Assembly: GCF_001514145.1 (NCBI RefSeq)
Contig: NZ_KQ948660.1
Span: forward strand, 351,658 to 415,657
Source: Streptomyces canus
Lineage (GTDB): Bacteria; Actinomycetota; Actinomycetes; Streptomycetales; Streptomycetaceae
Length of the DNA: 64,000 bases
Direction of reading: 5' to 3'
Part shown: positions 8,817-17,334 of the stretch, piece after piece
Numbering within the stretch: position 1 is the stretch's first letter
How the letters are laid out: every line of letters starts with the position of its first letter
Notes under the pieces: generated by a model
Seen by the model: the letters and a program-made list of their open reading frames with translations, nothing else
What the model was told of the DNA's origin: nothing
Database searches by the model: none
Position numbers and translations under genes: made by a program

Positions 8817-9704
8817 TCAGTCCCGGGTCAGGATCCGCACGTCCGGCGCGTCCGGGTCCCCGAACGGCACGAACAGCTCGGGCTCGGACTCCGTGCCGCC
8901 GATCCGCCAGTACGTCTCCTGCCCGCATTCCCCGTCGAGCCGTACCACGACACCGGCGCGCTCGTGGCCGCCCTTGTCGTCGAGCAGCCAGGTGCCGGTG
9001 CCGTCGCACACGGCGAAGGCCGGCTCGGCGTTCTGGTCGGCGGACCCGGACTCGGCGGGCACGTCGGTGAGTTCGGCCCGGCCGCCCGCGCCGAGGCTGA
9101 GGACCGCGCCCTCCTCGCCCCGCCAGGTCCCGGTGAGCTGTCCGGCGGACAGCACGGGAGGCTCGTACTCCTCGAGGATCCCCGTGACCGTGGCCAGCAC
9201 CCCGCCGAGGAACACCAGGAGGAACAGGCCGACGGAGGCGAACAGCGAGGGCAGCCATACGGCCCACGGGCCCCGGGGCCGTCTGCGCAGCCATTCGAGG
9301 CCGAACACCGGGACCACGCCGAGGGCCGCGAAGAGCGGGGCGGTGGTGGTGAACGGCCAGTCCCACAGCAGCAGGGCGAGCGCGGCCCAGATCAAGCCGA
9401 GGACCGCGGTGAGAGCCAGGTGCCAGGCCCACACGGGTCCACGCGTGCGACGGGCTGCCCGGTGGGCGAGCAGTTCCGCCGGCAGCACATGGACGACCGC
9501 GTGCAGGAGGCCGAGGACCGGCAGGACCAGCGGCGCCACCACGAGGAGGCAGGCCAGGGCGAACACGGCGAAGGCCCCGTAGGCGCCCGCGTACGCGTAG
9601 TCGTCGCCCAGCTGCTCCCCGATCCACCAGATCAGTCCGATCGCCGGAAACTGCACCGCGCACACCGCGGCGTCCTGATCGATCCGTCTGCTCTCCCACC
9701 CCAT
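8817..9704 (-). CDS. Multi-spanning membrane protein of unknown function
   Basis: A 295-residue protein with five or six hydrophobic segments in its first 170 residues. A soluble C-terminal part of about 120 residues follows, containing GTWRGEEGAVLSLGAGG. That part resembles the small beta-barrel domains that streptomycete lipoproteins use outside the membrane. I do not recognise a specific family. The ATG at 9704 is chosen because sequence before it is Arg-rich and non-hydrophobic. The gene converges with the enoyl-CoA hydratase. Confidence 0.65.
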   Translation of the reverse strand: MGWESRRIDQDAAVCAVQFPAIGLIWWIGEQLGDDYAYAGAYGAFAVFALACLLVVAPLVLPVLGLLHAVVHVLPAELLAHRAARRTRGPVWAWHLALTAVLGLIWAALALLLWDWPFTTTAPLFAALGVVPVFGLEWLRRRPRGPWAVWLPSLFASVGLFLLVFLGGVLATVTGILEEYEPPVLSAGQLTGTWRGEEGAVLSLGAGGRAELTDVPAESGSADQNAEPAFAVCDGTGTWLLDDKGGHERAGVVVRLDGECGQETYWRIGGTESEPELFVPFGDPDAPDVRILTRD

Positions 9705-9750
9705 GGGCGCAGGGTACGTGCGGCTCTTCGCGCGCGTCCGGGCCCTTCCC

Positions 9751-9769
9751 ATCTGACGGCCCGTCAGCT
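9751..9769. promoter_or_regulatory. Operator, CTGAC-N5-GTCAG class (site 4)
   Basis: ATCTGACGGCCCGTCAGCT lies 15 bp before the flavin reductase start and 47 bp before the divergent membrane-protein start. Only the flavin reductase fits the catabolic theme, so it is the likely target. Confidence 0.7.
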
Positions 9770-9783
9770 TCAATGGTGATGTG

Positions 9784-10374
9784 ATGGGACAAGCAGGAAT
9801 GGCGGAAGCGGCCGTCCGCTATCTCAGGTCCGGGAAGGCCCTCTCCGTCGAGGCGCTGCCCCGCCCGGAGCTTCGGTGCGTCCGCGAGGACGAGCGGGCG
9901 CCGGTCGACCCGGCCGGGTTCCGGCGCGTGCTGGGCGAGTTCGCGACCGGCGTCACGGTGATCACGGCCCCCGGCACACCACCCGCCGGTTTCGCCTGCC
10001 AGTCCTTCTCCGCCCTCTCCCTCGACCCGCCGCTCGTCGCCTTCATGGTGGGCCGTACGTCGACGACCTGGCCCCGCATCGCCCAGGCGGGCGTCTTCTG
10101 CGTGAACGTCCTGAGCGCGCAGCAGGGCGAGCTGTGCAGGGCGTTCGCGGTGAGCGGCGCGGACAAGTTCGCGGGCGTGGCCCACGACCCGGCCCCGGCC
10201 TCCGGCTCGCCCCGCCTCACGGGCACCCTCGCCTGGATCGACTGCACGATCCACGCGGTGCACACCGGCGGCGACCACCTGATCGTGGTGGGACGGGTGG
10301 ACGCTCTCGGGCCGGGCGACGGAGACGGCGAACCGCCCCTCCTGTTCCACAAGGGTCGGTTCCTCCAGGGATAA
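9784..10374 (+). CDS. Flavin reductase-like, FMN-binding split-barrel protein
   Basis: About 196 residues. The segment FRRVLGEFATGVTVIT and the later CQSFSALSLDPPLVAF are typical of the HpaC/HsaB flavin reductase family. These supply reduced FMN or FAD to two-component monooxygenases. No oxygenase partner is adjacent, so the partner is elsewhere. GTG 9781, ATG 9784 and ATG 9799 are all possible starts and none has a clear Shine-Dalgarno site. ATG 9784 is a compromise. The upstream operator places it in the regulon. Confidence 0.8.
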   Translation: MGQAGMAEAAVRYLRSGKALSVEALPRPELRCVREDERAPVDPAGFRRVLGEFATGVTVITAPGTPPAGFACQSFSALSLDPPLVAFMVGRTSTTWPRIAQAGVFCVNVLSAQQGELCRAFAVSGADKFAGVAHDPAPASGSPRLTGTLAWIDCTIHAVHTGGDHLIVVGRVDALGPGDGDGEPPLLFHKGRFLQG

Positions 10375-10401
10375 TTCCTGTGGGGGTTCTGCAGGGCTTC
10401 T

Positions 10402-11712
10402 CTAGGCTGCCGCCGCCAAGGGCACCGCGACCGGCCGCCGCCTGATCACCAGCGCCATCAGCGCCGCCGCCGCGCACAGCGCGCCCGACGCGTACCAGAT
10501 CATGTCGTAGGAGCCGAACACGTCCCGGGCGACACCGCCGAGGAAGGCGATCAGCGCCGCGCCGACCTGGTGCGAGGCGAGGACCCAGCCGAAGACGATC
10601 GCGCTGTCGTCGCCGTACTGCTCGCGGCACAGGGCGACGGTGGGCGGGACGGTGGCGACCCAGTCGAGGCCGTAGAAGACGATGAAGAAGAGCATCGGCG
10701 GGTGGACCGAGGGGGCCAGCAGCATGGGCAGGAACAGGAGCGAGATGCCGCGCAGGGCGTAGTAGACGGCGAGCAGGCGGCGGGGTTCGAAGCGGTCGGT
10801 GAACCAGCCGGAGGCCACCGTGCCGACCACGTCGAACACGCCGATCACCGCGAGCAGTGAGGCGGCCGCCGTGACGGGCATGCCGTGGTCGTGGGCGGCG
10901 GGCACGAAGTGGGTCTGGACCAGGCCGTTGGTGGAGGCGCCGCAGATCGCGAAGGTGCCGGCCAGCAGCCAGAAGGGGCCGGTGCGGGCCGCCTTGAACA
11001 GGACCGTCACCGCTCGGCGCGCGGCGCCCGGGACCGGGTCCGGCTTCGGCACGAACTCCGTGGCGCCGTACGGCTTCAGGCCCACGTCGGCCGGGTGGTC
11101 GCGCAGCAGCAGCCAGACGAAGGGGACGACCGCGAGGGCGGCGAGCGCGACCGTGATCGCCGCCGGGCGCCAGTCGTGCTTCTCGACCATCCAGGACAGC
11201 ACCGGCAGGAAGATCAGCTGACCGGAGGCGGAGGCGGCGGTCAGGATGCCGGTGACCAGGCCGCGCCGCTCGGTGAACCAGCGGTTGGTGACGGTCGCGG
11301 CGAACGCCAGGGCCATCGAGCCGCTGCCGAGACCGACGAGCAGGCCCCAGTACAGCATCAGCTGCCAGGCCGCCGTCATCCACACGGTCAGGCCCGAACC
11401 GACCGCGATCACGGTCAGCGCGACCGCGACCACCCGCCGGATGCCGAAGCGGTCCATCAGCGCCGCCGCGAAGGGCGCGGTCAGGCCGTACAGAGCCAGG
11501 TTGACGGAGACGGCCGCGCTGATGGTGCCGCGCGACCAGCCGAAGTCGTCGTGCAGGGGGTCGATGAGCAGGCCCGGCAGGGAGCGGAAGGCGGCCGCGC
11601 CGATGATCGTCACGAAGGTGACGGCGGCGACGAACCAGGCGCGGTGGATACGAGGGGCCGACCGGTTCTCCGTGTGGGCTGCCTGCACGGCTTCATCGCT
11701 TGTCTGGGTCAC
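10402..11712 (-). CDS. MFS transporter
   Basis: A 436-residue protein with twelve hydrophobic segments and the MFS loop 2-3 motif MDRFGIRR near residue 87. The segments WFTERRGLVTGI and WRPAAITVAL are characteristic of oxalate/monocarboxylate-type MFS carriers. The substrate is unknown. The GTG start lies in a short divergent region shared with a GlxA-type regulator, which may control it. It converges with the flavin reductase gene. Confidence 0.8.
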   Translation of the reverse strand: MTQTSDEAVQAAHTENRSAPRIHRAWFVAAVTFVTIIGAAAFRSLPGLLIDPLHDDFGWSRGTISAAVSVNLALYGLTAPFAAALMDRFGIRRVVAVALTVIAVGSGLTVWMTAAWQLMLYWGLLVGLGSGSMALAFAATVTNRWFTERRGLVTGILTAASASGQLIFLPVLSWMVEKHDWRPAAITVALAALAVVPFVWLLLRDHPADVGLKPYGATEFVPKPDPVPGAARRAVTVLFKAARTGPFWLLAGTFAICGASTNGLVQTHFVPAAHDHGMPVTAAASLLAVIGVFDVVGTVASGWFTDRFEPRRLLAVYYALRGISLLFLPMLLAPSVHPPMLFFIVFYGLDWVATVPPTVALCREQYGDDSAIVFGWVLASHQVGAALIAFLGGVARDVFGSYDMIWYASGALCAAAALMALVIRRRPVAVPLAAAA

Positions 11713-11748
11713 GACATAGAGCTTCCGTCCTGCGGCGCCCGGGATCCA

Positions 11749-11777
11749 TTGGCCCGAAGGACAGCATTCGTTAGGAT
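11749..11777 (+). promoter_or_regulatory. Leaderless promoter of GlxA-type regulator
   Basis: TTGGCC (11749-11754) and TAGGAT (11772-11777) are separated by 17 bp. A start site seven bases downstream would coincide with the A of the ATG at 11784, so the message is predicted to be leaderless. Confidence 0.5.
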
Positions 11778-11783
11778 CGGGCC

Positions 11784-12833
11784 ATGAGCCCTGACCGTCG
11801 TGCCCCGGAGTTCCGCCCGCACCGCGTGGTCGTCCTCGCCATGGACGGTGCCCTGCCGTTCGAACTGGGCATTCCGCACCGGATCTTCGGCCGCCCCAAG
11901 GACGCCGAGGGGCGCAAGCTGTACGAGGTCATCACCTGCTCGATCCGCCCGCCGGGCCCGGTGCGGACCGACGCCGACTTCGCCATCCAGGTCGAGCACG
12001 GCCCGGAGATCCTGGCCACCGCCGACACGGTGATCGTCCCGGCGTCGTACGAACTGGGCCCGGTCTTCGAGCAGGGCGTGCTGACCGAGGAACTGGCCGC
12101 CGCCCTTGCCCACATCCGCCCCGGCACCCGGCTCGCGTCCATCTGCACCGGCGTCTACGTCCTGGCCGCCGCCCGCCTTCTCGACGGCCGCCCGGCCACC
12201 ACGCACTGGGCCGACTCCGACCGTCTCCAGCGGCTCTTCCCGCAGGTCAAGGTCGACCCGGAGGTCCTGTTCATCGACGACGGGGACGTCCTGACCTCCG
12301 CGGGCGTCGCCGCCGGGATCGATCTGTGTCTGCACATGGTGCGCCGCGACCACGGCACGGCGGTCGCCAACGAGGTGGCCCGCCGCACCGTCGTACCGCC
12401 GCACCGCGACGGCGGTCAGGCGCAGTACATCCACCGGCCCGTGCCCGACCCGCAGCAGGCGACCACGACCTCGGCCCGCGCCTGGGCGCTCGGCCGTCTG
12501 CACGAGCCGATCCAGCTGCGGGACATGGCCGAGCAGGAGGCCATGTCCGTACGCACCTTCACGCGCCGCTTCCGCGAGGAGGTCGGCGTCAGCCCCGGCC
12601 AGTGGCTCACCCAGCAACGAGTGGAACGCGCCCGGCACCTCCTGGAGTCCACCGACCTCTCCGTCGACCAGGTCGCCCACGACGCCGGCTTCGGCACCGC
12701 CCAGTCCATGCGCCAGCACCTACAAACAGCCCTCGGCGTCACACCGACCGCCTATCGACGTACCTTCCGGACCGGGACCGGGCCCCTCGACCAAGCTTCC
12801 GGGCGCTACGACGACGTCGGCACCCCGCGCTGA
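11784..12833 (+). CDS. GlxA-family transcriptional regulator (DJ-1/PfpI + AraC)
   Basis: A 349-residue regulator. Residues about 10-185 form a DJ-1/PfpI-like domain, with Cys in the nucleophile-elbow segment ASICTGVYVLA. Residues about 230-335 carry the AraC double helix-turn-helix (MSVRTFTRRFREEVGVSPGQ and DQVAHDAGFGTAQSMRQHL). It probably senses a small metabolite and controls the divergent MFS gene. Its last 38 codons overlap the convergent MFS gene by 114 bp, which is unusually long. Confidence 0.85.
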   Translation: MSPDRRAPEFRPHRVVVLAMDGALPFELGIPHRIFGRPKDAEGRKLYEVITCSIRPPGPVRTDADFAIQVEHGPEILATADTVIVPASYELGPVFEQGVLTEELAAALAHIRPGTRLASICTGVYVLAAARLLDGRPATTHWADSDRLQRLFPQVKVDPEVLFIDDGDVLTSAGVAAGIDLCLHMVRRDHGTAVANEVARRTVVPPHRDGGQAQYIHRPVPDPQQATTTSARAWALGRLHEPIQLRDMAEQEAMSVRTFTRRFREEVGVSPGQWLTQQRVERARHLLESTDLSVDQVAHDAGFGTAQSMRQHLQTALGVTPTAYRRTFRTGTGPLDQASGRYDDVGTPR

Positions 12834-14003
12834 GCTCCCCGCGCGGCGCACCTCCCCCCACCACCCGACCGCCGTCAGCGCGAGGGTCAGCGCCACCCCG
12901 GCCAGGACGGCGGTGGACGGCACCGTCACCTTGAGCAGGGCTCCGGCGAGCGAACCCGTGGCCGCGTAGCCCGCGCCCGCCGCGGCGTACATCACGGAGT
13001 AGCCGGCGGCCAGGGCGCCGGGCGGCAGCGCGTCGCGCAGGGCGAGGTTGCGGGTGAGCAGCGCGCCTGACTGGAGCAGGCCACCCGCGGCGAGCGCGGT
13101 CGCGATCCCGGCGGTGTTGGGTATCAGCGCGATGAGGGTCACGCAGACCGAGGTGCCGCACATCAGCACGACACTTCGGGTGCGCAGCAGACCGGGCCAG
13201 GTGCGCAGGCCGTAGAGGAACGCCCCGAGTCCGCCGCCCACCGCAAGGCCGGTCAGCAGCGGTCCCGACCAGCCGACAGGGATGCCGCGCTGTTCGAGCA
13301 GGGCGGGCAGGACGAGTTCGGCGAGGCCCAGCAGGCTGAGGCTGGCCGCGCCCATGACGTACACCGGCCAGGCGCCCAGCAGCAGCCGGGGCAGCGATCC
13401 GCCGGACCACGCGCCGCCCGCCGAGTCGTCCACCTTCCATCCGGCCGGGAGCAGCCACAGCCCCGCGACCGACGCCGCCATCAGCGCGGCGGCGAGCAAC
13501 AAGGGTACGTGAGGGGCGACTTGGAGGGCGAGGCCGGCGACGGCCGCCGGGGAGACGGCCCAGATGACGGAGTTGAGCATCGACTCGGTGGACAGCGCCT
13601 GCGCGACGGCCCGCTCCGGGACCAGCTCGGTGAGCAGTGCGCGCAGCCCGCCGGTCGCGGCGGCGGGAGCGGCCCCGGCCAGGAAGGCGAACGCGCCCAG
13701 CACCACGGAGGGCGCGTCGGAAAACACCCCGAGCCCCGCGAACCCGAGGGCCCCGGTCGCGAGCCCCGCCGCCAGTTGGGGCCGAGGACGCTCCGGGGGC
13801 AGCCGCATCCCGAGCACCGGGGCACCGACGATCTCACCGATCACATAGGCCGCCGCGAGCACCGCTCCCAGCGCATACCCTCCTGGTCTTTCGCGCACCA
13901 GGAAGACGAGGGCCAGTGGAGCCATCGCGACCGGCATACGGGCGCCGACGGACGTGCAGGCCCAGACCAGGACCTGTGGGGAGGCGACGTCTCGGTAGGT
14001 CAT
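12720..14003 (-). CDS. MFS transporter with extended C-terminal tail
   Basis: A 427-residue protein with about twelve hydrophobic segments, most similar in layout to small drug-efflux MFS proteins. The last 35 residues (from EVRRAGSSARG) are hydrophilic and low in complexity. They run antisense over the 3' end of the GlxA-type regulator gene, so this tail may be a read-through extension after loss of an older stop. The ATG at 14003 opens on a hydrophobic N-terminus. Substrate unknown. Confidence 0.75.
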   Translation of the reverse strand: MTYRDVASPQVLVWACTSVGARMPVAMAPLALVFLVRERPGGYALGAVLAAAYVIGEIVGAPVLGMRLPPERPRPQLAAGLATGALGFAGLGVFSDAPSVVLGAFAFLAGAAPAAATGGLRALLTELVPERAVAQALSTESMLNSVIWAVSPAAVAGLALQVAPHVPLLLAAALMAASVAGLWLLPAGWKVDDSAGGAWSGGSLPRLLLGAWPVYVMGAASLSLLGLAELVLPALLEQRGIPVGWSGPLLTGLAVGGGLGAFLYGLRTWPGLLRTRSVVLMCGTSVCVTLIALIPNTAGIATALAAGGLLQSGALLTRNLALRDALPPGALAAGYSVMYAAAGAGYAATGSLAGALLKVTVPSTAVLAGVALTLALTAVGWWGEVRRAGSSARGADVVVAPGSLVEGPGPGPEGTSIGGRCDAEGCL

Positions 14004-14072
14004 GCGTCGAAGCTAGAGCCCGGCACCGACATCGCCCCAAGGGTTTTCCAGGGCCTGTGGACAACTCGGGGG

Positions 14073-15122
14073 CTAGAAGGTCAGCACCCCCCGGGCCACC
14101 CGCCCCGCCTCCGCGTCCCCCACCGCCTTCTCGAAGTCCTCGATGGGATAGGTCTCCGTGACCAGCTCGTCGAGGAACAGCCGTCCCTGCCGGTAGAGGT
14201 CCGCGTACAGCGGGATGTCCCGCTGCGGCCGCGACGATCCGTAGCGGCAGCCGAGGATGGACTTGTCCAGGAACATCGACGAGACGGCGAAGGACGCCTC
14301 CGCGCCCGCCGCCGGAACCCCCAGCAGGACCGCCTGGCCGTGCCGGTCCAGCAGGTCGACGGCGGTGCGCACGAGTTCGACCCGCCCGACGCACTCGAAG
14401 GCGTGGTCCACGCCGTGCGGCAGCAGGTCCCGCACCCCCTCCGCCGACGTCAGGAAGTCGGTCGCCCCGAACTGCCGGGCCATCGCCTCCTTCGCCGGAT
14501 TGGCGTCCACCGCCACGATCCGCGACGCCCCCGCGATCCGCGCGCCCTGGATGACGTTGAGCCCGATCCCCCCGGTCCCGATGACCAGCACGCTCTCCCC
14601 CCGGTCCACCCGGGCCCGGTTGAGCACGGCTCCCACCCCGGTCAGCACCCCGCACCCGATGAGCGCGGCGGACGTCAGCGGAATGTCCTTCGGGATCCGG
14701 ACCGCCTGGACGGCCTTGACCACCGTCCGTTCCGCGAAGGCGGAGTTGCACGCGAACTGGAACACCCGCTCACCGCCCCGTGAAAAGGGCTTCTGGGGCC
14801 GCCCTATGGCTTTGCGGCACATGGTCGGCCGCCCCCGGTCGCAGTCGGCGCAGGCACCGCAGTTGGCGAGCGTGGACAGCGCCACATGGTCACCGGGCCC
14901 GACATGGGTGACCCCGTCCCCCACCGCCTCCACCACGCCCGCGCCCTCATGCCCGAGCACCACCGGAACCGGAAACGGAATGGTTCCGTCGACCACGGAC
15001 AGGTCGCTGTGGCACAGCCCGGCCGCCGAGATCGCGACCTGCACCTCCCCCGGCCCCGGATCCCGCACCTCCAGATCGTCGACGACCTGGATCTGCCTCC
15101 CGTCGAACAGCACGCCGCGCAT
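14073..15122 (-). CDS. Zinc-dependent alcohol dehydrogenase (MDR, class III-like)
   Basis: A 349-residue medium-chain dehydrogenase. GLCHSDL provides the first catalytic zinc ligand, GHEGAGVVE the second, and CGACADCDRGRPTMC the four-cysteine structural zinc lobe. The NAD-binding motif GTGGIGLNV follows near residue 183. It should oxidise an alcohol or hydroxyacyl intermediate. Its ATG overlaps the acyl-CoA dehydrogenase stop (TGATG), and it is the last gene of the SDR-dehydrogenase operon. Confidence 0.85.
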   Translation of the reverse strand: MRGVLFDGRQIQVVDDLEVRDPGPGEVQVAISAAGLCHSDLSVVDGTIPFPVPVVLGHEGAGVVEAVGDGVTHVGPGDHVALSTLANCGACADCDRGRPTMCRKAIGRPQKPFSRGGERVFQFACNSAFAERTVVKAVQAVRIPKDIPLTSAALIGCGVLTGVGAVLNRARVDRGESVLVIGTGGIGLNVIQGARIAGASRIVAVDANPAKEAMARQFGATDFLTSAEGVRDLLPHGVDHAFECVGRVELVRTAVDLLDRHGQAVLLGVPAAGAEASFAVSSMFLDKSILGCRYGSSRPQRDIPLYADLYRQGRLFLDELVTETYPIEDFEKAVGDAEAGRVARGVLTF

Positions 15123-16273
15123 CAGACGACCCCCTTGGGTTCCCTGGGCAGACCGAGCACCCGCTCGGCGATGATGGTGCGCTGGATCTGGTCCGAGCCG
15201 CCGTAGATGGTGTCGGCCCGCGAGAACAGGAACAGATGCTGCAGGGCGTCGAGTTCGTACGGCGAGGAAGGGGACCAGTCCCCTGGCCCGACCGTCGCCT
15301 CCGCCCCCCGCACGAGCATCGCCAGCTCCCCGAGCCGTTGATGCCACCCCGCCCACAGCAGCTTGGCCACACTGGACGCCCCGGCGTCCCCCGAACCCCC
15401 CAGCGTCCGCAGGGCGTTCCACCGCATGGTCCGCAGTTCGGCCCACTGCCGCACGAGCAGCGCCCGCACGACCGGATCGGAAACCGCGCCAGTTTGTACG
15501 GCGGCCTGCACCACCCGTGTCAACTCCTCGGCGAAACCAACCTGTTGGGCCAGCGTCGACACCCCGCGCTCGAACCCCAGCAGACTCATCGCCACCTGCC
15601 AGCCGCGCCCCTCGCCCCCGACGACATGCTCCGCACGCGCGTGTGCCCCGTCGAAGAAGACCTCGTTGAACTCACTGGTCCCGGTCATCTGCCGAATGGG
15701 CCGCACCTCGATGCGCCCCGGCTGGTCCATGGGAACGAGGAGAAACGACAGCCCGTGATGCCGACGGGACTCCGGATCGGTCCGCGCGAGGACGAAACAC
15801 CAGTCCGCCTCGTGAGCGAGGGACGTCCAGATCTTCTGCCCGCTGATCCGATACGTCCCGTCCTCGATCCGCGTGGCCCTGGTCCGCACCCCCGCGAGGT
15901 CGGACCCCGCCCCTGGTTCGCTGTAGCCCTGGCACCACAACTCCTCCCCGGCGGCGACGGGAGGAAGAAAGCGCGCCTTCTGCTCATCGGTACCGTGCGC
16001 CAGAAGAGTGGGAGCCAACAGCTTCTCCCCGATGTGCCCGGACCGCGCCGGCGCCCCCGACCCCGCATACTCCTCGGCCCAGACGACCTGCTGGGTGAGA
16101 GTGGCAGTCCGGTTCCCGTACCCGGCTTCCTCCCAACCGAGCCCGATCCACCCGGACTTACCGAGGGTTCGTTCCCAGGTACGACGGTCCTGGGCCCCAT
16201 CGACATGCCCAGCGAGCCATTCCCGGGCTTCTCCCCGAAACGCCTCATCCTCAGCGGCAAACGCAAAGTCCAC
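15122..16273 (-). CDS. Acyl-CoA dehydrogenase (FadE type)
   Basis: A 383-residue flavoprotein with the acyl-CoA dehydrogenase plan: N-terminal helices, a middle beta domain (YSEPGAGSDLAG, ISGQKIWTS) and C-terminal helices ending YGGSDQIQRTIIAERVLGLP. It should introduce an alpha-beta double bond into an acyl-CoA using FAD. The GTG at 16273 has AGAGGAGAA before it. A dispersed repeat separates it from the upstream SDR gene, but they are co-directional and probably co-transcribed. Confidence 0.88.
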   Translation of the reverse strand: MDFAFAAEDEAFRGEAREWLAGHVDGAQDRRTWERTLGKSGWIGLGWEEAGYGNRTATLTQQVVWAEEYAGSGAPARSGHIGEKLLAPTLLAHGTDEQKARFLPPVAAGEELWCQGYSEPGAGSDLAGVRTRATRIEDGTYRISGQKIWTSLAHEADWCFVLARTDPESRRHHGLSFLLVPMDQPGRIEVRPIRQMTGTSEFNEVFFDGAHARAEHVVGGEGRGWQVAMSLLGFERGVSTLAQQVGFAEELTRVVQAAVQTGAVSDPVVRALLVRQWAELRTMRWNALRTLGGSGDAGASSVAKLLWAGWHQRLGELAMLVRGAEATVGPGDWSPSSPYELDALQHLFLFSRADTIYGGSDQIQRTIIAERVLGLPREPKGVV

Positions 16274-16310
16274 GGGGTTCTCCTCTCCATACCGGTCGCG
16301 GTGATCTACG

Positions 16311-16361
16311 CAGGGGCGCGGGGAACTGCGCGAGCAACCACGAACGGCCCGCAGCCGCCAA
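16311..16361. repeat. Dispersed intergenic repeat, copy A
   Basis: This copy opens with AGGGGCGCGGGGAACTGCGC and continues to GCCCGCAGCCGCC. It shares these blocks with the sequence at 27213-27302 and, in reverse orientation with a different centre, at 50086-50141. It lies between two genes of one operon. Confidence 0.65.
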
Positions 16362-16379
16362 ACCACCCGTACCCCCGAG

Positions 16380-17249
16380 CTATTGGGCGCCGGGCCCCGA
16401 AAGCAACGGCATCGGATCCACCCCCACACTCCCCGGCAAAAACTCCGCGATCCGATCCGGCGTCCACCCGCCGGAGGCATACGCGGCGCGCAACTCCCGA
16501 GGCTGAGCCCACACCGCGATCTTCGGCCCCGCCACGGTGTACACCTGCCCGGTGATCTCCTGGGCCCGCGCCGACAGCAGGTAGACCACCATGGCGGCCA
16601 CGTCCTCCGGCTCCCCGATCTCCGTCAGCTCGAACGGCACGTTCGCCGACATCCGCGTACGGGCGACGGGCGCCACCGCATTCGCGGTCACCCCGTATTT
16701 GTGCAGTCCGAGCGCCGCACTGCGGACCAGCGAAATGATGCCGCCCTTCGCCGCGCTGTAGTTCGCCTGCGAAACCGACCCCTGGTGATTCCCGCTGGTG
16801 AACCCGATCAATGTCCCCGCCCGCTGCTTCCGCATCACCGCGGAGGCCGCCCGGAACACCGTGAACGTCCCCTTCAAATGCGTGGCGAGGACCGGATCCC
16901 ACTCCTCCTCGGTCATGTTGAACAGCATCCGCTCACGCAGAATCCCGGCGACACAGACGACACCGTCGAGCCGCCCGTAAGAGGACAACGCGACATCGAC
17001 GACCCGCTGACCGCCCGCCATCGTCGAGATGTCGTCGGCCACGGCGACGGCCTCACCCCCGGCCGCCTCGATCTCCTTCACGACACCCGAAGCGACATCG
17101 CTCGCGGGAGACGCCCCGTCCACGGAGACGCCGTAGTCGTTGACGACGACGCGCGCCCCCTCCCCCGCCGCGGCCAGCGCGACCGCCCGCCCGATCCCCC
17201 GCCCCGCGCCGGTCACGGCGACGACCCTGCCTGCCAAGAAGTTCCCCAT
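16380..17249 (-). CDS. SDR-family dehydrogenase (hydroxyacyl-CoA DH-like)
   Basis: A 289-residue short-chain dehydrogenase. The cofactor motif TGAGRGIG is at residues 14-21, followed by VVVNDYG, typical of the MFE-2/17-beta-HSD4 type that uses NAD with 3-hydroxyacyl-CoAs. YSAAKGG carries the catalytic Tyr-Lys pair, with Ser in FTSGNHQG upstream. It opens an operon with an acyl-CoA dehydrogenase and a zinc alcohol dehydrogenase. The divergent promoter region to the cyclase gene holds operator site 5. Confidence 0.85.
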   Translation of the reverse strand: MGNFLAGRVVAVTGAGRGIGRAVALAAAGEGARVVVNDYGVSVDGASPASDVASGVVKEIEAAGGEAVAVADDISTMAGGQRVVDVALSSYGRLDGVVCVAGILRERMLFNMTEEEWDPVLATHLKGTFTVFRAASAVMRKQRAGTLIGFTSGNHQGSVSQANYSAAKGGIISLVRSAALGLHKYGVTANAVAPVARTRMSANVPFELTEIGEPEDVAAMVVYLLSARAQEITGQVYTVAGPKIAVWAQPRELRAAYASGGWTPDRIAEFLPGSVGVDPMPLLSGPGAQ

Positions 17250-17269
17250 GCCCGGCCCCTTCCCGCGGT

Positions 17270-17304
17270 TTCTGACGGACCGTTAGATTTTATGACCCGT
17301 CAGA
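17270..17304. promoter_or_regulatory. Operator, CTGAC-N5-GTCAG class (site 5 plus half-site)
   Basis: TCTGACGGACCGTTAGA (17271-17287) matches the palindrome with one base changed in the right arm. A separate half-site CCGTCAGAT follows at 17297-17305. The pair lies between the divergent SDR operon and cyclase gene and could control both. Confidence 0.6.
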
Positions 17305-17334
17305 TGTGCGGACACAAGCCCCGGGGAGGGCCCG

